In this document: piece by piece, positions 1 to 5,810 of the stretch
How the letters are laid out: every line of letters begins with the position of its first letter
Numbering within the stretch: the first letter of the stretch is position 1
Source: Methylobacteriaceae bacterium
GTDB lineage: Bacteria; Pseudomonadota; Alphaproteobacteria; Rhizobiales; Beijerinckiaceae
Assembly (NCBI GenBank): GCA_019247255.1
Contig: JAFAPJ010000583.1
Location: 1-5,839, forward strand
Length of the DNA: 5,839 bases
Reading direction: 5' to 3'
Position numbers and translations under genes: made by a program
Notes under the pieces: model-generated
What the model was told of the DNA's origin: nothing
Seen by the model: the letters and a program-made list of their open reading frames with translations, nothing else
Databases searched by the model: none

Positions 1-1
1 C

Positions 2-604
2 TCGACCGGATTCCAGGGCACGGCGCAGGTGTTCCAAGATTCGCTTCGCGGCCAGGGCCTTCTCCTCACCGCGGCCGTGCTCGTCATCTATATGGTCCTC
101 GGCATCCTCTATGAGAGCTTCATCCACCCGCTGACGATCCTGTCCGGCCTGCCGGCGGCCGGCATCGGGGCGCTCATCACACTGAAGCTCTTCGGCTTCG
201 ACCTCAGCGTCATCGCGATGATCGGCATCGTCATGCTGATCGGCATCGTGAAGAAGAACGCGATCATGATGGTCGATTTCGCGATCGAGCGCAGGCGCGA
301 GGGCGTGGCCGCCAAGGACGCGATCGTCGAGGCCGCCTTGCTGCGCTTCCGGCCCATCATGATGACGACCTGCGCGGCGATCTTCGGCGCCCTGCCGATC
401 GCGCTCGGCGTCGGCGCCGGCGCCGAGCTGCGCCAGCCGCTCGGCCTCGCGGTCGTGGGCGGGCTCATGCTCTCGCAGCTCCTCACGCTCTTCATCACCC
501 CCGTCGTGTACATGCTCTTCGAGCGTCTCGTGTCGGGTCGCTCCGCGAGCCGCCAGGCCGCCCCGGCGCTCGGTCCGACGCCGATCGCGGTGCCGGCGGA
601 GTGA
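2..604 (+). CDS. RND (HAE1 family) multidrug efflux permease, MdtB/MdtC-like, C-terminal part only
   Basis: The gene enters from the left edge in the frame beginning at base 2, and 200 codons are visible before TGA at 602-604. They cover the last part of the periplasmic porter domain (FQGTAQVFQ) and TM8-TM12 of an inner-membrane proton/drug antiporter. Visible family signatures are [17 protein letters not shown] (TM8-TM9), [14 protein letters not shown] in TM10, [10 protein letters not shown] before TM11, and LRQPLG..VVGG in TM12. The second Lys of KKN (visible residue 85) aligns with AcrB Lys940 of the proton relay. The conserved Tyr after TPVV is intact (codon 509-511), followed by a normal hydrophilic tail ending PAE. 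It is closely similar to the end of the permease at 2608-5640, so the two are paralogues. It is probably the last gene of an upstream efflux operon. No clear terminator follows it. Family assignment is firm; substrate is unknown. Confidence 0.95.
   Translation, partial: STGFQGTAQVFQDSLRGQGLLLTAAVLVIYMVLGILYESFIHPLTILSGLPAAGIGALITLKLFGFDLSVIAMIGIVMLIGIVKKNAIMMVDFAIERRREGVAAKDAIVEAALLRFRPIMMTTCAAIFGALPIALGVGAGAELRQPLGLAVVGGLMLSQLLTLFITPVVYMLFERLVSGRSASRQAAPALGPTPIAVPAE
98..144 (+). repeat. Paralogue repeat, copy 1 (within upstream permease)
   Basis: This 47-bp stretch encodes [15 protein letters not shown] and is 45/47 identical to 5227-5273 in the downstream permease; the two differences are TAT/TAC and TTC/TAC codons. 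It is the most conserved piece I found of a longer paralogous region spanning the ends of both permeases. The copies are in direct orientation, 5,129 bp apart. Confidence 0.85.
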
Positions 605-613
605 CGCCGCGGC

Positions 614-638
614 GGAACTGGCGCGTACAGGGACCGTT
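614..638 (+). promoter_or_regulatory. EcfG-type general stress response promoter (GGAAC-N16-CGTT)
   Basis: GGAAC at 614-618 and CGTT at 635-638 are separated by exactly 16 nt. This is the published consensus of the alphaproteobacterial general-stress ECF sigma factor (EcfG, also SigT or RpoE2), controlled by the PhyR/NepR partner switch. It begins 10 nt after the stop of the upstream permease and points towards the BA14K gene at 719. Transcription would start near 644-646, leaving a 5' UTR of about 75 nt. The match is exact and correctly placed in one of only two substantial intergenic gaps. Activity is inferred. Confidence 0.7.
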
Positions 639-670
639 CAGCTCGGTCGAACGAGGTTGACGCGTTGCGC

Positions 671-689
671 CGCCAAGCTTTCCTTGGCG
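671..689 (+). other. 5' UTR hairpin upstream of the BA14K gene
   Basis: CGCCAAG (671-677) and CTTGGCG (683-689) are perfectly complementary with a 5-nt loop CTTTC. An overlapping alternative pairs GCCGCC (669-674) with GGCGGC (695-700). The hairpin would lie inside the transcript predicted from the EcfG-type promoter and ends 14 nt before the ribosome binding site. It could protect the mRNA 5' end or modulate translation. There is no T tract, so it is not an intrinsic terminator. Confidence 0.4.
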
Positions 690-703
690 ATGATGGCGGC
701 GTC

Positions 704-711
704 GGAAGGAG
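704..711 (+). promoter_or_regulatory. Ribosome binding site for the BA14K gene
   Basis: GGAAGGAG lies 7 nt before the ATG at 719. It is the best Shine-Dalgarno sequence in the window. It decides the start in favour of 719 over the in-frame TTG at 665, which would put 18 hydrophilic residues in front of a clean signal peptide. Confidence 0.85.
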
Positions 712-718
712 TGAAGGA

Positions 719-1162
719 ATGACAAGCGCCAGCAAGCTGATCACCGCCGGCCTTCTCGGCGCGTCGCTCGCGTGGGGCGCCGCCGGCTCGGCGAACGCGG
801 CCGAGGCCTCGCCGGGCGTCGCGGCCCAGCGGGTCGCGCAGCAGGCCTATCCGGGCGAGAGCTACAGCCAGTATCGTCGCTACGGCTATTACGGCCGGCC
901 CTATTACCGGCGGCGCGGCTATGGCGGCGGCGCTGTCGCGGCGGGAGTGATCGGCGGGCTCGCAGTGGGCGCGCTCGCGGGCGCCGCGATCGCGGGCTCC
1001 CAGCCGGCCTACGGCTACCCGGCTGGCCCCGGCGCCCCGGTGGGCAATGTCTACGGCCACGACCCGAACTGGGTGAACTACTGCGCGAGCCGCTACCGCT
1101 CGTTCGACCCGGCTTCGGGCACGTACCTGGCCTCGGACGGGTTCCGCTATCCCTGCCGCTGA
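719..1162 (+). CDS. BA14K-like secreted protein
   Basis: A 147-aa exported protein. Residues 1-27 form a Sec signal peptide: Lys6, a hydrophobic core at about 7-22, and an ANA cleavage motif at 25-27. Residues 44-68 are very rich in Tyr, Arg and Gly. Residues 69-93 are a Gly/Ala-rich hydrophobic segment with Gly76, 80, 84 and 88 at four-residue spacing, a glycine-zipper pattern typical of membrane-associated helices. The C-terminus (about 114-147) has the BA14K signature: NYCASRYRSFDPASGTYL, then DGFRYPCR, with Cys122 and Cys146 a possible disulfide pair. The family is named after the 14-kDa immunoreactive Brucella abortus protein, reported as lectin-like; its cellular role is poorly defined. 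The start at 719 is fixed by the ribosome binding site and signal peptide. An EcfG-type promoter upstream suggests induction by general stress, and a hairpin terminator follows. It appears monocistronic and unrelated to the flanking efflux genes. Confidence 0.88.
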   Translation: MTSASKLITAGLLGASLAWGAAGSANAAEASPGVAAQRVAQQAYPGESYSQYRRYGYYGRPYYRRRGYGGGAVAAGVIGGLAVGALAGAAIAGSQPAYGYPAGPGAPVGNVYGHDPNWVNYCASRYRSFDPASGTYLASDGFRYPCR

Positions 1163-1179
1163 GCCGCCCCCGCGGCTCA
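1160..1179 (+). other. Hairpin overlapping the BA14K stop codon
   Basis: TGAGCCGC (1160-1167) pairs perfectly with GCGGCTCA (1172-1179) around a CCCC loop. The left arm begins with the TGA stop codon itself. No T tract follows. It lies 7 nt before a second hairpin at 1187-1206 and could act with it as a 3'-end stabiliser. Confidence 0.5.
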
Positions 1180-1184
1180 CCTCA

Positions 1185-1208
1185 AGACGGGCTCCTCGGA
1201 GCCCGTTT
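1185..1208 (+). terminator. Probable intrinsic terminator of the BA14K transcript
   Basis: ACGGGCTC (1187-1194) and GAGCCCGT (1199-1206) form a perfect 8-bp stem with a CTCG tetraloop. The stem extends by a G-U pair (1186/1207) and an A-U pair (1185/1208), ending in a short TTT run (1206-1208) followed by C. The T tract is short, as is common in high-GC genomes, but the stem is strong and the position, 24 nt after the stop codon, is right. Confidence 0.7.
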
Positions 1209-1215
1209 CGCGTTC

Positions 1216-1233
1216 TGACACGAGACTGTGACA
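1216..1233 (+). promoter_or_regulatory. TGACA direct repeat upstream of the efflux operon (possible operator or -35 elements)
   Basis: TGACA occurs at 1216-1220 and again at 1229-1233, a 13-bp period, just after the BA14K terminator and about 80-100 bp before the adaptor start. Each copy resembles a -35 box (CTGACA and GTGACA against TTGACA), but I find no convincing -10 at 16-18 nt from either. It could be a regulator binding site. Chance is quite possible. Confidence 0.2.
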
Positions 1234-1234
1234 T

Positions 1235-1298
1235 CGCGCCCCGGCGCGTGAACCTCGGCCGCAAGCCCGCGTAATAGCTCGGCGCGGGGGCGCGCCGA
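1235..1298 (+). promoter_or_regulatory. GC-rich palindromes in the leader of the efflux operon
   Basis: There are two inverted repeats. CGCGCC (1235-1240) and GGCGCG (1243-1248) are separated by 2 nt. TCGGCGCG (1279-1286) and CGCGCCGA (1291-1298) form a perfect 8-bp stem with a GGGG loop, ending 15 nt before the adaptor ATG. The arms are interchangeable: 1235-1240 can also pair with 1281-1286, and 1243-1248 with 1291-1296. Alternative leader structures or an operator are therefore possible. Neither hairpin has a T tract. In so GC-rich a region some of this is expected by chance. Confidence 0.35.
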
Positions 1299-1313
1299 AG
1301 CGAGCGCGGGCTG

Positions 1314-2597
1314 ATGAGCGATCAAGACAAGATGGAGCGCCAGGCGCCCGAGCGCCACGCGGAGCCCCGCCGCGCGCGGGGGCGGCCGTGGCTCCTCACG
1401 CTTGCGCTCCTGGCCATCGTGGGCGGCGGCGCCTGGTATTGGTTCACTGGCCACGCGGCCCGGTCCGCGACGGACGTGAATGCGGGCGCCGCGAGGGAGG
1501 CGCCCGGCGTGCCCGTCGAGGTCGCCGCGGCCGAGCGTCGTGACGTGCCGGTCTTTCTCGAGCTCCTCGGAACCGCGCAGGCCCTGAACACGGTGACCAT
1601 CAGGTCGCGCGTCGACGGGCAGATCTTCAAGATCGCCTTCAGCGAAGGCCAGACCGTCAAGAAGGGCGACCTCCTGGTCCAGATCGATCCGCGTCCCTTC
1701 CAGGCCGCGCTCGACCAGGCCCTCGCGCAAAGAGCCCAGGACGAGGCGACGCTCGCGAACAACCGGCTCGATCTGCAGCGCTCCGAGAAGCTCGGCGAGT
1801 TCGCGACGCGCCAGCAGCTCGACACGCAGCGCGCCGCCGTGAGCTCCCAGAGCGCTCAGATCGCGGCGGACGAGGCCGCGATCGAGAACGCCCGCACCCA
1901 GCTTGATTACGCGACGATCCGCTCGCCGCTCGACGGCCGCACGGGCCTGCGCCTCATCGACGAGGGCAACATCGTCCACGCGGCCGACGCGAGCGGCATC
2001 GTCGAGATCACGCAGGTCGATCCGATCGCGGTCCTGTTCACGGCGCCGGAGGATCAGCTCGCGGGCATCACCCGCGCCCAGAGCGCGGGCCGCGTGCCCG
2101 TGACCGCGCTCTCGTCCGACGGCAAGGCGGTGCTCGCGGAGGGCGAGCTCGTCCTCATCAACAACCAGGTCGACGCCGCGAGCGGGACGGTCAAGCTGAA
2201 GGCCCAATTCCCGAACGGCGAGGGCCGGCTCTGGCCCGGATTGTCGGTCAACGTGCGGCTTCTCCTGAAGACGCTGCCGGATGCCGTCACGGTCCCGTCC
2301 GCCGCCGTGCAGCGCGGGCCGGACGGACTCTACGTCTACGCCGTCGGTCAGGACGGCAAGGCCGAGCGGCGGCCGATCGAGGTCGGCGTCTTCTCGCAGG
2401 ATCGCGCCGTCGTCGAGAAAGGCCTCGGGCCGGGCGACCGCGTCGTGACCGCGGGCCAGTACCGGGTCACCAACGGGACGAAGCTTGCGGTCAATGCCGC
2501 GAGGGAAGCCGCGCCGCCCGCGCCCGGCGCGCAACATCAGCCCGGCCGGCAGACGGGCCGGCCGGACCCGAGTTCCCGCCAGACGGCCGAGCGCTGA
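1314..2597 (+). CDS. mdtA: RND efflux periplasmic adaptor (membrane fusion protein), MdtA-like
   Basis: A 427-aa membrane fusion protein that links an RND pump to an outer-membrane channel. An Arg-rich N-terminus is followed by one membrane anchor (about residues 26-44); there is no lipobox Cys, so it is not a lipoprotein. The first lipoyl half (about 94-125) carries TVTIRSRVDGQI, then EGQTVKKGDLLVQIDP. A coiled-coil hairpin follows (about 126-200), with the ATLANNRLDLQR and ATRQQLDTQ repeats. The second lipoyl half is LDYATIRSPLDGRTGLRLID (198-217). The beta-barrel (about 235-316) contains DPIAVLFTAPE, and the membrane-proximal domain is about 322-395. These motifs line up throughout with E. 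coli MdtA. Residues 396-427 are a Pro/Gln/Arg-rich, probably disordered tail without family features. No strong ribosome binding site precedes the ATG at 1314; ATG at 1332 is a possible alternative, also without one. The permease starts 10 nt downstream, so the two are co-transcribed. Confidence 0.93.
   Translation: MSDQDKMERQAPERHAEPRRARGRPWLLTLALLAIVGGGAWYWFTGHAARSATDVNAGAAREAPGVPVEVAAAERRDVPVFLELLGTAQALNTVTIRSRVDGQIFKIAFSEGQTVKKGDLLVQIDPRPFQAALDQALAQRAQDEATLANNRLDLQRSEKLGEFATRQQLDTQRAAVSSQSAQIAADEAAIENARTQLDYATIRSPLDGRTGLRLIDEGNIVHAADASGIVEITQVDPIAVLFTAPEDQLAGITRAQSAGRVPVTALSSDGKAVLAEGELVLINNQVDAASGTVKLKAQFPNGEGRLWPGLSVNVRLLLKTLPDAVTVPSAAVQRGPDGLYVYAVGQDGKAERRPIEVGVFSQDRAVVEKGLGPGDRVVTAGQYRVTNGTKLAVNAAREAAPPAPGAQHQPGRQTGRPDPSSRQTAER
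2542..2565 (+). other. Intra-operon hairpin near the end of the adaptor gene
   Basis: CCGGCCGGC (2542-2550) and GCCGGCCGG (2557-2565) form a perfect 9-bp all-GC stem with an AGACGG loop. It lies in the part of the adaptor gene that encodes the non-conserved tail and ends 42 nt before the permease ATG. With no T tract it is not an intrinsic terminator. It could adjust mRNA stability or the ratio of adaptor to permease. Confidence 0.4.
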
Positions 2598-2598
2598 C

Positions 2599-2601
2599 AG
2601 G
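2599..2601 (+). promoter_or_regulatory. Ribosome binding site for the downstream permease
   Basis: AGG at 2599-2601 (in ACAGGT) lies 6 nt before the ATG at 2608, inside the 10-nt gap after the adaptor stop. It supports 2608 as the start, rather than the in-frame TTG at 2485 inside the adaptor gene. Confidence 0.55.
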
Positions 2602-2607
2602 TCGGCC

Positions 2608-5600
2608 ATGCGGCTCAACCTGTCCGAACCCTTCATTCGTTTTCCGGTCGCGACCTCGCTGCTGATGGCGGGGCTGCTCTTCGTCGGGCTCGTGGCGTAT
2701 CCGGCGCTGCCGGTCGCGCCGCTCCCGCAGATCGACTTTCCGACCATCCAGGTCTCGGCCTCCTATCCGGGCGCGAGCCCGGAGACGATGGCGTCCAGCG
2801 TGGCCCAGCCGCTCGAGCGGCAATTCGCTCAGATCCCGGCCGTGACGCTGATGAGCTCGACCTCGACGCTCGGAAACACGCAGATCACCATCCAGTTCGA
2901 CCTCGGGCGCGACGTCGACGCGGCCGCGCAGGACGTCCAGGCCGCGATCAACGCGGCCGGGGGCCAGCTGCCGCGCGACCTCCCCTCGCCGCCGACCTTC
3001 CGCAAGGTGAACCCGGCCGACGCGCCGATCATCATCATCGCGGTGACGTCGGACGCGATGCCGCTGACCGCGGTCGACGATGCGGCGGACACGAAGCTCG
3101 CCCAGCAGATCAGCCAGATCAACGGCGTCGGGCAGGTGCTGATCGGGGGCGAGCAGAAACCCGCGGTCCGGGTCCAGATCGACCCGGCCAAGCTCAAGAC
3201 CAAGGGCCTCTCGCTTGAGGATATCCGGGCGCCGCTCGCGGCCTCGACCGTGAACGCCCCGAAGGGCACGATCGACGGGCCGATCAAATCCTTCACGATC
3301 TACGCCAACGACCAGCTGACGGCGGCGGCCGATTGGGAGGACGTGATCGTCGCCTATCGGGGCGGCGCGCCCGTCCGGGTGCGGGACATCGGGCGCGCGG
3401 TGTCGGGTCCCGAGGATCGAACGAAGGCCGGCTGGGTCAACGGCGAGCGCGGCGTGTTCCTCGTCGTGTTCAAGCAGCCCGGCGCGAACGTCATTCAGAC
3501 GGTCGACAAGATCAAGGCGCAGCTGCCCCGGCTACAGGCCGCGATCCCGCCGACGATCAAGGTCGGGATCGCGAGCGACCGCACGACGACCATCAGGGCC
3601 TCGGTCAAGGACGTGCAGTTCACGCTTCTCCTCACGATCGGCCTGGTGGTCGCGGTCATCTTCGCCTTCCTGCGCAACCTGTGGGCGACGATCATCCCGA
3701 GCGTGACCGTGCCGCTCTCGCTGCTCGGCACCTGCGCCCTCATGTACGCGGTCGGCTACAGCCTCGATAACCTCTCGCTGATGGCGCTGACGATCGCGGT
3801 CGGCTTCGTCGTCGACGACGCGATCGTCATGCTGGAGAACATCGTCCGGCACATCGAGGATGGCGAGGAGCCCTTCGCGGCCGCGCTCAAGGGCGCGGGC
3901 GAGATCGGCTTCACGATCCTGTCGATCTCGCTCTCGCTCGTGGCGGTCTTCATCCCGCTTTTCCTCCTCGGCGGCGTCATCGGTCGCCTGTTCCGCGAGT
4001 TCGCCGTCACGGTGACGATGACGATCGGGGTCTCGGCCTTCGTCGCGCTGACGCTGACGCCCATGATGGCCTCGCGCTTCCTGCGCCGGCCGGCCGACGT
4101 TCAGCACGGGCGCCTGTACCGCCTGTCCGAGAGGGCCTTCACGGCGGTCGAGCGCGGCTACGAGCGAAGCCTCGACGTCGCGCTCGCCCATCGGTTCATG
4201 ACGCTTCTCGTCTTCGTAGGAACAGTCGCGTTCACGGGCTATCTTTTCCAGGTCATCCCGAAGGGCTTCTTCCCGCAGCAGGATACGGGCCTCATCACCG
4301 GCACCGCGGAAGCCGGGCAGGACATCTCGACCGCCGCGATGCGCGAACGGCTCGTGGCGCTGAGCCGGGTCGTCGGCGAGGATCCGGACGTCGACACCTA
4401 CCTGATGAACACGGGCGGCAACCAAGGCGCGCTGAATACGGGCCGCATGTTCATCACGCTCAAGCCTCGCCACGAGCGCTCGGCCTCGGCGTCCGAGATC
4501 ATCGCGCGGCTGCGTCCGAAGCTCGATCAGGTCGGGGGCGTGCGCCTCTTCCTCCAGGCCGCGCAGGACATCAATGTCGGGGGCCGCGCGTCACGCACCC
4601 AGTACCAGTATACCTTGCAGGATGCGGACGCGGCCGAGCTGAACGAGTGGTCGCCGAAGATCCTGGCTCGCCTGAAGGAGCTGCCGAGCCTTCGCGACGT
4701 CGCGACCGACCAGGCGACGGAGGGCACGACGCTGACGATCCGCATCGACCGCGACCAGGCGGCCCGATACGGAATCAAGCCGCAGCTGATCGACGACACG
4801 TTGAACGACGCCTTCGGGCAGCGGCAGGTCGCGCAATACTTCACCCAGCTCAACAGCTACCATGTCGTGCTCGAGGTCCTGCCCGAGCTCCTCGGCGATA
4901 CGGCAACGCTCGACCGCCTCCATCTGACCTCGCCGCTGACCGGCGAGGAGGTGCCGCTCTCGACCTTCGCGTCCTGGACGACCCGGCAGGTCGCGCCGCT
5001 CTCGGTCAGCCACCAGGGCCAGTTCCCGGCCGTCACGATCAGCTTCAATCTCGCCCCGGGATCGTCGCTCTCGTCCGCGACCGGCGAGGTCGAGGGGGCG
5101 CTCCGGGAGATCGGCGTGCCAGGCTCGCTCATCGGCACGTTCCAGGGCAACGCCCAGGCTTTCCAGCAATCGCTTTCGACGATCCCGCTGCTCATCGTGG
5201 CGGCCCTCTTCGTCGTCTACCTGATCCTCGGCATCCTCTACGAGAGCTACATCCACCCGCTGACGATCCTGTCGACCCTGCCCTCGGCCGGGATCGGCGC
5301 GCTCGGGATCCTCATCCTCTTCGGCTTCGATTTCAGCCTGATCGCGCTCATCGGGATCATCCTCCTCATCGGGATCGTGAAGAAGAACGGGATCCTGATG
5401 GTGGATTTCGCGCTCGCCGGAGAGGCCGAGGGCTTGTCGCCTCTCGAGGCCATCCGTCGCGCGGCTGTGCTGCGCTTCCGGCCGATCCTGATGACCACGA
5501 TGGCGGCGCTGCTCGGCGGCATCCCGCTCGCGCTGGGCCAGGGCGACGGCGCCGAGATCCGTCAACCTTTGGGTTACGCGATGGTCGGGGGGCTCTTGGT

Positions 5601-5640
5601 CAGCCAGCTGCTCACGCTTTATACGACCCCGGTCATTTAA
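2608..5640 (+). CDS. RND (HAE1 family) multidrug efflux permease, MdtB/MdtC-like, ended early by TAA
   Basis: A 1010-aa inner-membrane proton/drug antiporter. The start MRLNLSEPFIRFPVATSLLM begins TM1 (about 12-31). The first porter domain has LPVAPLPQIDFP, SYPGASPETMASSVAQPLE and DVQAAINAAGGQLP. TM2-TM6 span about 334-489. TM4 has GFVVDDAIVMLEN, where Asp403-Asp404 match the AcrB proton-relay pair Asp407/408. TM7 is followed by FFPQQDTGLITG (555-566) and the second porter domain, with DINVGGRASRTQYQYTL and LNDAFGQRQV. TM8-TM12 span about 858-1010; Lys926 in GIVKKNGILMVDFA matches AcrB Lys940. All relay residues are present. It follows the adaptor by 10 nt and surely works with it. The protein stops after TTPVI, inside or at the end of TM12, where relatives continue with Tyr and a short tail. 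The next 35 in-frame codons continue the family pattern, giving 1046 aa if the TAA were a Tyr codon. Function may be reduced, normal or restored by readthrough. Confidence 0.92.
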   Translation: MRLNLSEPFIRFPVATSLLMAGLLFVGLVAYPALPVAPLPQIDFPTIQVSASYPGASPETMASSVAQPLERQFAQIPAVTLMSSTSTLGNTQITIQFDLGRDVDAAAQDVQAAINAAGGQLPRDLPSPPTFRKVNPADAPIIIIAVTSDAMPLTAVDDAADTKLAQQISQINGVGQVLIGGEQKPAVRVQIDPAKLKTKGLSLEDIRAPLAASTVNAPKGTIDGPIKSFTIYANDQLTAAADWEDVIVAYRGGAPVRVRDIGRAVSGPEDRTKAGWVNGERGVFLVVFKQPGANVIQTVDKIKAQLPRLQAAIPPTIKVGIASDRTTTIRASVKDVQFTLLLTIGLVVAVIFAFLRNLWATIIPSVTVPLSLLGTCALMYAVGYSLDNLSLMALTIAVGFVVDDAIVMLENIVRHIEDGEEPFAAALKGAGEIGFTILSISLSLVAVFIPLFLLGGVIGRLFREFAVTVTMTIGVSAFVALTLTPMMASRFLRRPADVQHGRLYRLSERAFTAVERGYERSLDVALAHRFMTLLVFVGTVAFTGYLFQVIPKGFFPQQDTGLITGTAEAGQDISTAAMRERLVALSRVVGEDPDVDTYLMNTGGNQGALNTGRMFITLKPRHERSASASEIIARLRPKLDQVGGVRLFLQAAQDINVGGRASRTQYQYTLQDADAAELNEWSPKILARLKELPSLRDVATDQATEGTTLTIRIDRDQAARYGIKPQLIDDTLNDAFGQRQVAQYFTQLNSYHVVLEVLPELLGDTATLDRLHLTSPLTGEEVPLSTFASWTTRQVAPLSVSHQGQFPAVTISFNLAPGSSLSSATGEVEGALREIGVPGSLIGTFQGNAQAFQQSLSTIPLLIVAALFVVYLILGILYESYIHPLTILSTLPSAGIGALGILILFGFDFSLIALIGIILLIGIVKKNGILMVDFALAGEAEGLSPLEAIRRAAVLRFRPILMTTMAALLGGIPLALGQGDGAEIRQPLGYAMVGGLLVSQLLTLYTTPVI
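5227..5273 (+). repeat. Paralogue repeat, copy 2 (within downstream permease)
   Basis: Direct-repeat partner of 98-144 (45/47 identical), encoding LGILYESYIHPLTIL at the TM8-TM9 junction. It reflects common ancestry of the two permeases and could serve as a site for recombination or gene conversion between them. Confidence 0.85.
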
Positions 5641-5748
5641 CTCTATCTCGACCGTGTCGCGCAGCTCGTCCGCGGCCGGACCGGATCGCCTCCCCCCGGC
5701 CAGGCCCGGACAGGCGGATCGGACCCGGTTCCGGCCCCTGCGGAATAA
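5641..5748 (+). pseudogene. Severed C-terminal tail of the permease after the premature TAA
   Basis: In the permease frame, translation after TAA (5638-5640) reads LYLDRVAQLVRGRTG, then a Pro/Gly-rich stretch ending PVPAPAE and TAA at 5746-5748. RND permeases typically read TPV(I/V)Y followed by L(Y/F)xDR(L/V) here, and the upstream paralogue has [11 protein letters not shown] and also ends in PAE. The tail is therefore the original end of the gene, open for 35 codons. It has no start codon or ribosome binding site of its own that I can see, so on its own it should not be translated. Confidence 0.85.
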
Positions 5749-5759
5749 TCGTGTGGAAC

Positions 5760-5810
5760 ATGACGGCCGCCCTGAAACCCGCAACCGCCCATCCCGTGGT
5801 AGCCGCATGA
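5760..5810 (+). CDS. Possible 16-codon leader ORF
   Basis: ATG at 5760 opens a 16-codon frame, MTAALKPATAHPVVAA, ending with TGA at 5808-5810. The stop overlaps the ATG at 5807 as ATGA, the arrangement used for translational coupling. No clear ribosome binding site precedes it and the peptide is not recognised. It may be chance. Confidence 0.15.
   Translation: MTAALKPATAHPVVAA

Noticed and set aside
605..614. CGCCGCGGCG palindrome just after the first stop codon, as a terminator
   Set aside because: It is self-complementary with no loop and no T tract, so it cannot form an intrinsic terminator hairpin.
665..718. In-frame extension of the BA14K start to TTG 665
   Set aside because: It would place hydrophilic residues ahead of a good signal peptide and put the strong GGAAGGAG inside the coding region.
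2485..2607. In-frame extension of the permease start to TTG 2485, inside the adaptor gene
   Set aside because: The extra 41 residues are Arg/Pro-rich, unlike any RND N-terminus, and overlap the adaptor by 113 nt. ATG 2608 has an AGG 6 nt upstream and begins directly with the family N-terminus before TM1.
1182..2747. Long open frame on the minus strand (about 520 codons) opposite the adaptor
   Set aside because: It mirrors a real gene with intact domains, its translation is low-complexity Arg/Ala/Asp-rich, and long antisense frames are expected at this GC content.
3532..4473. Minus-strand frame of about 313 codons opposite the middle of the permease
   Set aside because: Translation is dominated by Arg, Asp and Glu with no domain; it is a shadow of TM and porter coding sequence.
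5674..5736. Long inverted repeat (GGCCGGACCGG with CCGGTTCCGGCC) in the severed permease tail, as a terminator
   Set aside because: The arms are 40 nt apart with a bulge and no T tract, and they lie in former coding sequence; a chance GC pairing is likelier.
5755..5780. GGAAC at 5755-5759 as a second EcfG promoter
   Set aside because: No CGTT occurs 16-17 nt downstream, so only half of the motif is present.
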